Shown here in pieces: positions 53,305-61,135 of a stretch of DNA of 64,000 bases. Where the stretch lies: contig NZ_CAJHBQ010000001.1 of NCBI RefSeq assembly GCF_904846685.1, positions 992,001 to 1,056,000 of the forward strand. The letters are read 5' to 3'. Source of the DNA: Psychrobacter submarinus (GTDB lineage Bacteria > Pseudomonadota > Gammaproteobacteria > Pseudomonadales > Moraxellaceae). A model generated the notes under the pieces. That model ran no database searches. It saw nothing but the letters and a program-made list of their open reading frames with translations, and was not told the DNA's origin. Position numbers and translations under genes: made by a program. Position 1 is the first letter of the stretch. Each line of letters begins with the position of its first letter.

Positions 53305-53336
53305 TTTCTAGGTTTCTAGGTTTCTAGGTTTCTAGA
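53305..53336. repeat. 8-bp tandem repeat upstream of the FimX-like gene
   Basis: Three perfect TTTCTAGG units (53305-53312, 53313-53320, 53321-53328) and a fourth with one change (53329-53336) lie 61-92 bases upstream of the start codon. Slippage could shift promoter spacing. Confidence 0.85.
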
Positions 53337-53470
53337 TTTTTATCACTAGTTCTGTGCAACTAGATAAGCTATGTCTAGTCTGTGTTTATGACATCAGATG
53401 CTAATACTAGCATAACTAAATATCAATAAGCATAAAATCATATTCGCTAAAGCGCTCAGAGACACAGCCT

Positions 53471-54478
53471 TTATCTGAGTTTGTAAATATCAACTGGCAC
53501 CTTAAACGCTCTATTGGGTAACTCGCGCACCAGCTTAGGGACTAAATAACCAGGCAGCCGCTCTAATAGCGTCCAGTACAGCGCGATAGCTTCGTTCTCT
53601 GAGCTATCAAAATGCGCGCCGCCCGCCACTTTATCCAATACATGTAGATAATAAGGCAGCACACCAGCGGCAAACAGACGCTGACTTAAGGCCACTTGCG
53701 TCTCCACATCATCATTGATATCGCGCAGCAGTACCGTCTGGTTGAGTAAGGTAATGCCTGCTACGCGCGCTCGTTGTAAATGCTGCGCGGTGGTGTCATC
53801 GATCTCATTGGCATGGTTGCAGTGGATAACCATGACGATCTGACAACGACTGCTCGCCAGTCGTTCTAGTAGCTCGGCGTCTAAGCGCTCAGGAATGACT
53901 ACTGGCAAACGCGTATGCAGCCTTATCGTCGTCAGCTGCGGGATAGCTTCTAAACGCTCAAGCCACCCAAAGAGCCGACGGTTTGAGACGCTTAGGGGAT
54001 CGCCACCGCTCAAGATTACCTCATTGATCTCAGGATGCTCGTGGATATAGCGGATAATGCCATCCTGCGCTGAGGCTTTTGGTAAGTTACTTTGATAGTC
54101 AAAATGCTGACGAAAGCAGTAACGACAATGGATAGCGCAGGCTCCGGTCACCGTCAGTAACACTCGAGACTGGTACTTATGCAGTAAGCCGGTCAGCGGA
54201 TTTTGTGAATTTTCAGCTAAAGGGTCTGCGACGTAACCCGTCACGGCTATCTGCTCTCTTTGATCCGGCAGCACTTGTCTAAGCAGCGGATCATTGGCAT
54301 CACCGACTTGCATCTTCGCGACAAAAGCGCGCGGCACTCGAAGCTCAAAATGCGTTGGTACATATATCTGAGATCTTAGCGATTCGAGTTTTAATATGGC
54401 TAATAACTCATCAATAGAGCTTATGGCTTCGGATAATTGCGTTTGCCAGTTTTTTTGTAGGATTAAATGGTTTATCAT
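53471..54478 (-). CDS. epmB: EF-P beta-lysylation protein EpmB (lysine 2,3-aminomutase)
   Basis: A 335-residue radical-SAM, PLP-dependent lysine 2,3-aminomutase of the EpmB type. The radical-SAM cluster motif is ACAIHCRYCFRQHF (C-x3-C-x2-C). EVILSGGDPLSVSNRRLFGW and TTIRLHTRLPVVIPERL are typical, and LPYYLHVLDKVAGGAHFD contains the PLP-Lys region. EpmB converts alpha-lysine to (R)-beta-lysine, which EpmA attaches to elongation factor P. The efp gene is divergently encoded 546 bases away; epmA is not in the window. The short form without a C-terminal zinc domain distinguishes it from the catabolic KamA enzymes. Confidence 0.9.
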   Translation of the reverse strand: MINHLILQKNWQTQLSEAISSIDELLAILKLESLRSQIYVPTHFELRVPRAFVAKMQVGDANDPLLRQVLPDQREQIAVTGYVADPLAENSQNPLTGLLHKYQSRVLLTVTGACAIHCRYCFRQHFDYQSNLPKASAQDGIIRYIHEHPEINEVILSGGDPLSVSNRRLFGWLERLEAIPQLTTIRLHTRLPVVIPERLDAELLERLASSRCQIVMVIHCNHANEIDDTTAQHLQRARVAGITLLNQTVLLRDINDDVETQVALSQRLFAAGVLPYYLHVLDKVAGGAHFDSSENEAIALYWTLLERLPGYLVPKLVRELPNRAFKVPVDIYKLR

Positions 54479-55024
54479 AACACCCTAATACTTTATGCCT
54501 AAAAGTCGCCATTATACGCTTATCACTGCAGCGTGCTAGTCACCTAGCAAAATATAGCGAGCATAATTACTGTATATTACCTCTTATTTATTTGTGCTTA
54601 TATTAGGGCGTGTTGAACATTCGACCTTGGCACTGACAGAGACTATTTTTTAGGCGATTTGCAGATAAAAATGGTAAGTTTAGTCGTTCTAAGCGTCTAT
54701 TTTTACCACTAAAGCGGCAAAAAATAGTCCTGTCCCTGTTGTTGTAGTTAGGGCTGATGCTAAAATTGCCCTAGTCGTTGCGAAAATCTAACCAATGCAA
54801 TAAGCATTATCTGCAATTTTCACTTAGACTAGAACTATTTTAGCTATCAGCAGTGCGCATTTGTGAATGTTCAACACGCCCTATTATCTCTCATCTATTT
54901 GCGCCTATATATGGTTACTATTAAATTATTAACATAGAATGGTTAATATTGAATGGTTACTATTAAATCGCTACTACGATCCAATCACTTAAACCCAAGG
55001 CAGTGCTACTAGGAGTTTGTTGTT
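54479..55024. other. Divergent epmB-efp intergenic region carrying a MITE-like element
   Basis: The 546-base region contains the 278-bp element (54605-54882). Between the element and efp lie three approximate copies of ATGGTTACTATTAAAT (54911-54926, 54939-54954, 54953-54968, the middle one diverged). TAGGAGTTTGTTGTT is the efp ribosome site. Confidence 0.45.
54605..54882. mobile_element. 278-bp MITE-like element with 18-bp terminal inverted repeats
   Basis: The ends are perfectly complementary over 18 bases (AGGGCGTGTTGAACATTC at 54605-54622 and its complement at 54865-54882). They are flanked by a direct ATT on both sides (54602-54604 and 54883-54885), consistent with a 3-bp target duplication. 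The interior has no open frame longer than a few tens of codons, so the element would be non-autonomous and mobilised by a transposase elsewhere. It sits in the divergent epmB/efp regulatory region and may affect both promoters. Confidence 0.75.
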
Positions 55025-55597
55025 ATGGCAAGTTTTTCTACTAATGAATTTAAAGCTGGTCTAAAGGTCATGCTCGATGGCAACCCTTGTGCCATTATGG
55101 AAAATGAATTCGTCAAACCTGGTAAAGGACAAGCGTTCAACCGCGTCAAGCTACGTAACCTACGTAGCGGTAAGGTGCTTGAGCAAACCTTTAAATCAGG
55201 AGACAGCTTAGAGGCCGCTGACGTCATCGATACGGAAATGGATTATCTGTATAACGATGGTGAGTTTTGGCACTTTATGGACGCTGAGAGCTTCGAGCAA
55301 ATCCAAGCAGACAAAACGGCGATGGGCGATACTCCGCAGTGGCTAAAAGAAAACAGCAACGCCACTTGCGTGATCACCTTGTTCAATGGTGTGCCATTAT
55401 CTATCACCCCGCCGAACTTTGTAGAGCTACAAATCACCGAAACTGATCCGGGCGTTCGCGGCGATACCTCTGGCGGCGGCGGTAAACCTGCAACCTTAGA
55501 GACGGGCGCTGTCGTACGTGTGCCTTTGTTTGTACAGCAAGGTGAAGTGGTGCGTGTTGATACGCGTACGGGTGACTATCAGACTCGTGTGAGCTAA
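55025..55597 (+). CDS. efp: Elongation factor P
   Basis: A 190-residue EF-P that relieves ribosome stalling at polyproline stretches. The modified loop is [20 protein letters not shown], with the Lys in PGKGQ as the beta-lysylation site, matching the EpmB gene nearby. The three beta-barrel domains and the ending [15 protein letters not shown] are typical. TAGGAGTTTGTTGTT precedes the ATG. A terminator shared with the convergent kinase gene follows. Length is normal. Confidence 0.95.
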   Translation: MASFSTNEFKAGLKVMLDGNPCAIMENEFVKPGKGQAFNRVKLRNLRSGKVLEQTFKSGDSLEAADVIDTEMDYLYNDGEFWHFMDAESFEQIQADKTAMGDTPQWLKENSNATCVITLFNGVPLSITPPNFVELQITETDPGVRGDTSGGGGKPATLETGAVVRVPLFVQQGEVVRVDTRTGDYQTRVS

Positions 55598-55629
55598 TTC
55601 ACTATTGTCTTGATTGATAACCATAAAAC

Positions 55630-55668
55630 AAAAAGGCGTAATCGGATTGCGATTAAGCCTTTTTTTAG
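55630..55668. terminator. Bidirectional terminator between efp and the histidine kinase
   Basis: The hairpin has arms AAAAAGGCGTAATCG and CGATTAAGCCTTTTT with one mismatched base pair and a short loop, flanked by an A-tract and a T7 run. It terminates efp and can also stop the convergent kinase gene. Confidence 0.75.
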
Positions 55669-55681
55669 GTTGTATCTAAAA

Positions 55682-57424
55682 TTATGTATTAACGGACTGT
55701 TTATACATCAGCCAATACTGCACTAAGGCATTGAGCTGCTCTTTTTTGAAGGGCTTACTACAGTAGTCTTGCATACCCACTTGCAGGTATTTTTCGCGCT
55801 CGCCGTCCATAGCGTTAGCAGTTAGAGCGATAATAGGCGGCAAGTCCTCAGTATCGAATAACTCTTGCAGCTTGATGGTCGCCTGTATGCCGTCCATGAT
55901 AGGCATATGATGATCCATCAAAATCACATCGTAACGTTTAGGATTCGCTATAAACTCATCAATAGCTTTTTGGCCATCAGTGACGTGCGTGACCTCATGG
56001 CCACTACTGCGCAAAGCCTTTAGCGCAATCATCGCATTGACATTATCATCCTCAACCAACAGTACATGTCCGTTATAGTGCCATTCAGGTTCGATATCGA
56101 TATGATTGGCCTGTTGCCATGACTTATACTGGGGCTTATCGATCGCCTTTAAGGGCAGCAATATCTTAAAGGTGGTGCCTTCGCCAACGACACTATCCGC
56201 CCATATATGACCACCCATTAGCGCCACTAGTGACTTACAGACCGACAATCCAAGACCGGTCCCACCATATAACCGGTGCGTTGACTTGTCTGCTTGATTA
56301 TAGGCATCAAAGATCGCATTCAGCGACTCCGCTTTTATCCCGACGCCAGTATCTGAGACGGTAATACAAAACGTTATATCGTCATAATGAATAGGATTGT
56401 TAGTGGCGTCCAATACGTCTCGTTGAGCGTCAAACGCCTCCAAATCATGTTCTTCAGCTTCTCTGACATCAAAGACAATGTGCCCACCCTCGCGAGTGAA
56501 CTTAATGGCATTACTGATTAGATTAGAAAAAATCTGTTTAAGGCGTACAGGATCGCCTTCTACATAGGCGTTTAGAGTATCATCGTAGTGGTACTCTAAA
56601 GTCAATCCGCGCTGAGTGGCCTTAGTGGTAAATAAATTCACTACTTCATTGCAGATAGTAGCTAAGCTCATCGGTACCGTGTCGATGACCATCTTACCCG
56701 CTTCAACTTTTGATAAGTCCAAAATACCGTTAATAATAACCAGCAGATGATCTGTCGATACTTTTATATTGTCGACATAGTTTTTTTGTTCAGCACTCAA
56801 AGCCGTCTCATCGAGCATATCGACCATACCGATGATGCCGTTCATAGGGGTACGGATCTCATGGCTCATATTTGCCAAAAAATCTGATTTCATATCATTG
56901 GCATGCTTAGCAAGGCGCTGCTTTTTTTGTAGCTGCAGCGCATCGGCTGCCATCTGAGCGAACTGCGTTAAGTGCTTGGCTTGCTCTTCGCTAAAGTCAT
57001 AGTGCGGCTTAGTATCCATCAGGCACAGTGAGCCTAGACGATAGGTCTTATTATCTTCATGCAAGATAATAGGCGCGCCGGCATAAAAGCGTAAATTAGG
57101 GTCGGTGGTGACTAAGCTATTATCGATAAAACGCTCATCTACCGATAGATCGTCGACCACAAACACTTCGTCAGAGAGCACGGTATAATTACAAACCGCC
57201 ACGCCGCGGGTGGTAGTACAAATATCCCCAAGCCCATGAGGGGATTTTAAATACTGAGTATCTTCATCCATAAAGGTAATGGCAACGATTGGCATGTCAA
57301 AGAAGGTCTTTACCAAGTCGGATAGGCGCTCAAAAGTCGGCTCAACATTCGTGTTGAGAACTTGATACTCTTGTAGCTTCGCGATGCGTGCTTTTTCATC
57401 TTTTGCTTGCGGATAAGTGGACAT
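55682..57424 (-). CDS. Hybrid sensor histidine kinase with GAF and receiver domains
   Basis: A 580-residue cytoplasmic hybrid kinase. A GAF domain (about residues 10-165; SLCLMDTKPH at its end) is followed by HisKA with the phosphorylated His in FLANMSHEIRTPMNGIIGMV. The HATPase domain has an N-box FSNLISNAIKFTREGG and G-boxes SDTGVGI and YGGTGLGLSVCKSLVALMGG. A C-terminal receiver reads LVEDDNVNAMIALKAL, DVILMDHHMPIMDGIQATIK and a CSKPF Lys. No membrane segment is seen. ATG 57424 is supported by GGAGAAGG immediately upstream; the longer frame reaches into tcdA. No separate partner regulator was found. Confidence 0.87.
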   Translation of the reverse strand: MSTYPQAKDEKARIAKLQEYQVLNTNVEPTFERLSDLVKTFFDMPIVAITFMDEDTQYLKSPHGLGDICTTTRGVAVCNYTVLSDEVFVVDDLSVDERFIDNSLVTTDPNLRFYAGAPIILHEDNKTYRLGSLCLMDTKPHYDFSEEQAKHLTQFAQMAADALQLQKKQRLAKHANDMKSDFLANMSHEIRTPMNGIIGMVDMLDETALSAEQKNYVDNIKVSTDHLLVIINGILDLSKVEAGKMVIDTVPMSLATICNEVVNLFTTKATQRGLTLEYHYDDTLNAYVEGDPVRLKQIFSNLISNAIKFTREGGHIVFDVREAEEHDLEAFDAQRDVLDATNNPIHYDDITFCITVSDTGVGIKAESLNAIFDAYNQADKSTHRLYGGTGLGLSVCKSLVALMGGHIWADSVVGEGTTFKILLPLKAIDKPQYKSWQQANHIDIEPEWHYNGHVLLVEDDNVNAMIALKALRSSGHEVTHVTDGQKAIDEFIANPKRYDVILMDHHMPIMDGIQATIKLQELFDTEDLPPIIALTANAMDGEREKYLQVGMQDYCSKPFKKEQLNALVQYWLMYKQSVNT

Positions 57425-57440
57425 GCCTTCTCCAAAACGA

Positions 57441-58316
57441 TTATAAAGTAGCCGCCGTAGCCGCCGCTTGCTTGCTGAGTATAAGTAGAGTCTCACTTAC
57501 CATAACCATAGCAATGACTGAGGTTACCGCCACTGCCGAACCATAACCGCCGCAGTTTAAGCCGGCGGACTGACTTGTCTTTTCGACGCGCGGCGGCTCA
57601 GTTGAATAGACACATTTGATGCCAAATTTTTCTTTCATTTGGCTATTGATGCCTTTTTCATGACGCAGCTTGTTACGTAGTCTTGCCAGTAAAGGATCTT
57701 GATAGCTGTCTTTTAAGTCGCTAACCGTAATCTGGCGCGGATCTATTTTGCCGCCTGCTCCGCCTGCACAGATAAGCTTTAGCTTATTAAAGCGGCAATG
57801 TAAGGCAATAGCAAGCTTAGCACTCATATCATCGACGCAATCTAAAATAATAATCGGCCGATTCTGCGCCATAGCTTGCTTAGCTGCCCTGCGATCAGGT
57901 AACAATTGCGCGACATTATCAGGCGTCAAAAAGTCATCAACTAAGTGCAGCTCTATGTTTGGATTAATCTCACGCATACGCGCGCCCATAGTGGCAATCT
58001 TACTCTGACCAAAGCTGCTGTCAAGCGCTGGTAATTGCCGATTGACATTAGAGGCGACCAGTACGTCCAAGTCGACTAGCGTCACGCAGCCAACAGCGGT
58101 TCGCGCCAAAGCTTCAGCCACCCAAGAGCCTACTCCGCCAACACCAATTACATAGACATGCGCGGCGGCAAAGCTTGCAAAAGCATCAGCGCCATACAGC
58201 TTTTGAGTGCCCTGAAAGCGGCGCTGATATTGACTATCATCAGCTACTGTCGTCATCATTTCAGGTATATCGCTATCAGCGACTTTGCTATCGGTTACGG
58301 TGGATTGATCTTTCAT
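57441..58316 (-). CDS. tcdA: tRNA threonylcarbamoyladenosine dehydratase TcdA
   Basis: A 291-residue ThiF/E1-like enzyme that cyclises N6-threonylcarbamoyladenosine at position 37 of ANN-decoding tRNAs. The adenylation Rossmann motif is VYVIGVGGVGSWVAEALART (about residues 52-71), then VTLVDLDVLVASNVNRQLPA. FKNPRL-type catalytic context is represented by LKLICAGGAGGKIDPRQITV and EPPRVEKTSQSAGLNCGGYG. The end is hydrophobic, which fits reported membrane association of E. coli TcdA/CsdL. The kinase start lies 16 bases after its stop. A 15-bp A/T repeat lies upstream. Confidence 0.9.
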   Translation of the reverse strand: MKDQSTVTDSKVADSDIPEMMTTVADDSQYQRRFQGTQKLYGADAFASFAAAHVYVIGVGGVGSWVAEALARTAVGCVTLVDLDVLVASNVNRQLPALDSSFGQSKIATMGARMREINPNIELHLVDDFLTPDNVAQLLPDRRAAKQAMAQNRPIIILDCVDDMSAKLAIALHCRFNKLKLICAGGAGGKIDPRQITVSDLKDSYQDPLLARLRNKLRHEKGINSQMKEKFGIKCVYSTEPPRVEKTSQSAGLNCGGYGSAVAVTSVIAMVMVSETLLILSKQAAATAATL

Positions 58317-58325
58317 GCATTAAAA

Positions 58326-58415
58326 CTCTATTTATTAATACTATATTTATTAACACTATATTTATTGAAACTATAACTAATAAAATTATATTTATTGTCA
58401 TTCTATTTACTAGCA
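58326..58415. repeat. 15-bp imperfect tandem repeat, six copies
   Basis: Six consecutive 15-base units, each close to CTATATTTATTAACA, occupy 58326-58415 between tcdA and tatD. Copies at the ends are more diverged. On the plus strand the period keeps the frame, giving FINTIFINTIF-like sequence. However, no ribosome site or family supports a gene. Extremely A/T-rich. Confidence 0.8.
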
Positions 58416-58474
58416 CCGCATTGATTTATGCTTCTAGTATCAATGCTAAAGGCTTAGCACTTCTCAGCATCATT

Positions 58475-59566
58475 TTACTGGTTAGAAGTAGACTTTTCAT
58501 TTTCAGTACTAGAGCCAGTACTCAAAATAGTACCAGAATCAGGGACAGAATAAGACCAAGACTGACCTAAACTATCGATACTATTTTGCCACAGCTGCTG
58601 AGCCAGTTTTGCCTCATCGACTGCCAGTAGCTCGCTTAAGCTCGCTAACACAAGAGGCAAATTAGCGGGCACGTTGCGATTATGACTGTCATCACCCTCG
58701 TCACCCTCCCAAACATCATCTGGGCTTTGAGCTTGATTTTTGCCTAAAGCGGAGGCGTTATCGCGAGAAGTCTGGCAGTTAATCGGCGTCATATCTGGAC
58801 AGTCAGTCTCTATCACTAAGCAGCCGATACCATACTCAGCAACGGCTGCTTGCAGCGCGCGGCGTAGTTTTTTGGCATTCGGGTTAGTCACTTGTCCGGT
58901 CACACCGAGCTTAAACCCGAGCTTCACAAAGGCCTTAGCTTCTTGCTCACCGCCGCTGAAGCTGTGAGCGATACCGCCTAAGGTTTTGGCGTCATAGTCA
59001 TGCTCTTTTAGTATCGCTAACGCTTCAGCATGAGCTTTACGGATATGCAGCATCACCGGTAGTTGATGCGCCACCGCCATATCGAGCTGAGCGCAAAAAA
59101 AGCGCTGCTGCTTAGCAAAAACCTCAGGCTCTTTCATCTGTGGCGTAAAAGTGTCGAGCCCAATCTCCCCAATCGCTAGCGGACGCTGCTGATCTAGCAT
59201 GTCTACCATTGAGTCTAAGTGGTCTTGGCTATGCTGCTCTATATAAAAAGGATGCAGCCCTAGCGCAATATGCGCTGTAGGTATGCAGCTGGCATCGATG
59301 TTTACTAAATTTGAGTCTACTGAATCAGCTTGGTCGCTTGCAACTTTACGCTTATCAAAAAACTGCTTTACCTCACACAGCCGGTCAAAGTGCCGGTATA
59401 GATAGCCGACTAGCACTAAATGCTCAACTCCGCTTTGATAAGCGCGCTGCGCTTGCTGCGCTCTATCTGCATCGAATACAGGCGCATCGAAATGGGTATG
59501 CGTATCAATTAAAGGGTAACGTACACCCTCTTTACTATTCGTTAGCGACTGGATGGTATCAGCCAT
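58475..59566 (-). CDS. TatD family hydrolase (metal-dependent DNase/D-tyrosyl-tRNA-like)
   Basis: A 363-residue TatD-family metal hydrolase. The N-terminal metal motif is LIDTHTHFDAPVFDADRAQQ (H-x-H). ALGLHPFYIEQHSQDHLDSM, AIGEIGLDTFTPQMKEPEVF (Glu ligand), HIRKAHAEALAIL, GGIAHSFSGGEQEAKAF and ETDCPDMTP (Asp) complete the site. It carries two low-complexity inserts (QADSVDSNLVNIDASCIP and the RDNASALGKNQAQSPDDVWE region) and a Ser-rich tail, making it longer than the usual 260 residues. TatD proteins are 3'-5' exonucleases or related. AGGAGACCATTC precedes the ATG. Confidence 0.85.
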   Translation of the reverse strand: MADTIQSLTNSKEGVRYPLIDTHTHFDAPVFDADRAQQAQRAYQSGVEHLVLVGYLYRHFDRLCEVKQFFDKRKVASDQADSVDSNLVNIDASCIPTAHIALGLHPFYIEQHSQDHLDSMVDMLDQQRPLAIGEIGLDTFTPQMKEPEVFAKQQRFFCAQLDMAVAHQLPVMLHIRKAHAEALAILKEHDYDAKTLGGIAHSFSGGEQEAKAFVKLGFKLGVTGQVTNPNAKKLRRALQAAVAEYGIGCLVIETDCPDMTPINCQTSRDNASALGKNQAQSPDDVWEGDEGDDSHNRNVPANLPLVLASLSELLAVDEAKLAQQLWQNSIDSLGQSWSYSVPDSGTILSTGSSTENEKSTSNQ

Positions 59567-59732
59567 GAATGGTCTCCTGAAACTAGCTTCTTACTATCAC
59601 TAATCTGCGGTTATTTAGCAAGGTGAGTTTGTATTAATATCACTGTTATTTTCGGTATATATTGTAGGGCTCGACCCTCATTGCTAAGGTTGAACTACGT
59701 TGAACTATCAAAGTTGAGCTATCAGACAAGCC

Positions 59733-60752
59733 TTAGGATGACGTCATACTCGTTGAGAGTCTCACCATATAATTGGGCTTTACGATACCTTGGAGCTGAG
59801 TGAAGGGAACCACAAAATCCACTGGCTGCAGCTGAGTATTGAGCAGCTCTCCGGATTGATAGACCAGATGCAATCCCTGCTGATCGATATACCACTGCTC
59901 AGATAAGGGAAGCGGCCATTCTTCTAGATACTGCTGCTCAACCCCTTGCTCAGCGAGCCATTGTTTTTTGATGGTATTAAAAGTCGATAGTAGCTTTTGG
60001 GTATCAGCGTCTGCTAATAACACATCCTCTACGGTCAATTGTAGCTTTTTTTGCATATCTAGCATGACGTAGTCGCGATGCCCTTGCTGATGGCCCTCGC
60101 TGCGCTGCTGAGTCGATTCGACTAATAGATAACCTGTCATCACCTCGTTACTATCAGCACTCAAGCCTTGGTTGAGGATTAAGTCGGTATCAATACGTTG
60201 ATATTTAGGCTGCGAGCTGACTCCTGCACTATGAAACTCTATTTGTTTTAACAGCGCGGATACTGAGTCTCTCGCCACTTGTTGTTGACTGATAAAAGGC
60301 GCGTCTGGCGACAAGGCTCTAGCCACCGTTTGCCACATGATATTGGTAAGCCAAGGCTGCGGCGGTGTAAATGCTAAGGTATTGAGTTCCAAATACTGAC
60401 AGCGCGTTTGCTGCCCATTACAGTTAGGTTGGCGCGCGATAGTCTGTTGTTTACTGACATTGATGGGGAGCGCTTGCTTATGGCCTGTCTTATCCAAAGC
60501 GCTAGAAGTACTGGGCTTAGAGAGTTCATAATTCTGTATGGTGCTATGAGCCCCGATTTCATTAGCAGCTTCTTCCTCGGCTTGCTGCTCGAACATCGAC
60601 TCAGGTTGCGGCGCACAACCTAACAAAACCTGGCTTGCCAATACAAGCATTATCACAAGCACTGCCCCCTTCAAAACATATCCTCTAAAAAAGGATATCC
60701 AAGAGATGAGGGCAGAATGTAAATGTATGGATGCGTCGTTATGGCGTTTCAT
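59733..60752 (-). CDS. DUF3298/RsiV-like lipoprotein
   Basis: A 339-residue exported lipoprotein. The hydrophobic N-terminal stretch ends in SQVLLGC (lipobox Cys). After an acidic linker, the C-terminal half (LTVEDVLLADADTQKLLSTF and EEWPLPLSEQWYIDQQGLHL with VDFVVPFTQLQGIV) matches the DUF3298/RsiV C-terminal domain by pattern. In B. subtilis RsiV this domain binds lysozyme; no such role is implied here. ATG 60752 is used since the frame upstream offers only a TTG. Its neighbours are unrelated. Confidence 0.65.
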   Translation of the reverse strand: MKRHNDASIHLHSALISWISFFRGYVLKGAVLVIMLVLASQVLLGCAPQPESMFEQQAEEEAANEIGAHSTIQNYELSKPSTSSALDKTGHKQALPINVSKQQTIARQPNCNGQQTRCQYLELNTLAFTPPQPWLTNIMWQTVARALSPDAPFISQQQVARDSVSALLKQIEFHSAGVSSQPKYQRIDTDLILNQGLSADSNEVMTGYLLVESTQQRSEGHQQGHRDYVMLDMQKKLQLTVEDVLLADADTQKLLSTFNTIKKQWLAEQGVEQQYLEEWPLPLSEQWYIDQQGLHLVYQSGELLNTQLQPVDFVVPFTQLQGIVKPNYMVRLSTSMTSS

Positions 60753-60898
60753 GGAGTCAGCTACAGTAAAGAACTGCTTAAAAGAATAACACAATGCTTG
60801 ATAATATTACGTAGTGATAATTTTAAAGCTGCTCAGCGTGTCTCTGATGACTGCCTAGGATAAGTCTACAAACTGAGATAAGTCTAAAAAAGCGAGAT

Positions 60899-61090
60899 TT
60901 AATCGGTAGTATTCTCTGTTGGTGCGGTTATTTGCGTACTATTTTTGTCTTTAGCGAGCGGCTGAGCATCGTTATGTGGCCCTTTTAAATCACCTTCAGT
61001 GGTCGGCGGCGTCTGCCGACTACTACGCCGAGGTATCAAAAGTAAAGCGGTACCGACTAAACCTAATGTAAGCCATTTTTTCTTATTCAT
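60899..61090 (-). CDS. Small single-pass membrane-anchored protein, hypothetical
   Basis: A 63-residue protein. MNKKKWLTLGLVGTALLLIP forms a positively charged start and a membrane helix, followed by RRSSRQTPPTTEGDLKGPH and a hydrophilic, Thr/Asn-rich tail. It could be a signal-anchored periplasmic peptide. No family recognised. It lies between gspD and the DUF3298 gene with a modest GGCGC element upstream, so the ribosome site is poor. Confidence 0.45.
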   Translation of the reverse strand: MNKKKWLTLGLVGTALLLIPRRSSRQTPPTTEGDLKGPHNDAQPLAKDKNSTQITAPTENTTD

Positions 61091-61135
61091 AATGCGCCTT
61101 TACGATAGTCTGTAAGTTGATACCCGCTAGCAAAG

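Noticed and set aside
58326..58415. CRISPR-like array
   Set aside because: The period is only 15 bases with no unique spacers and no cas genes nearby, so it is a simple tandem repeat.
58175..58570. 131-codon plus-strand frame between tcdA and tatD
   Set aside because: It is mostly antisense to tcdA plus the 15-bp A/T repeat; the FINTIF-like sequence is a product of repeat periodicity.
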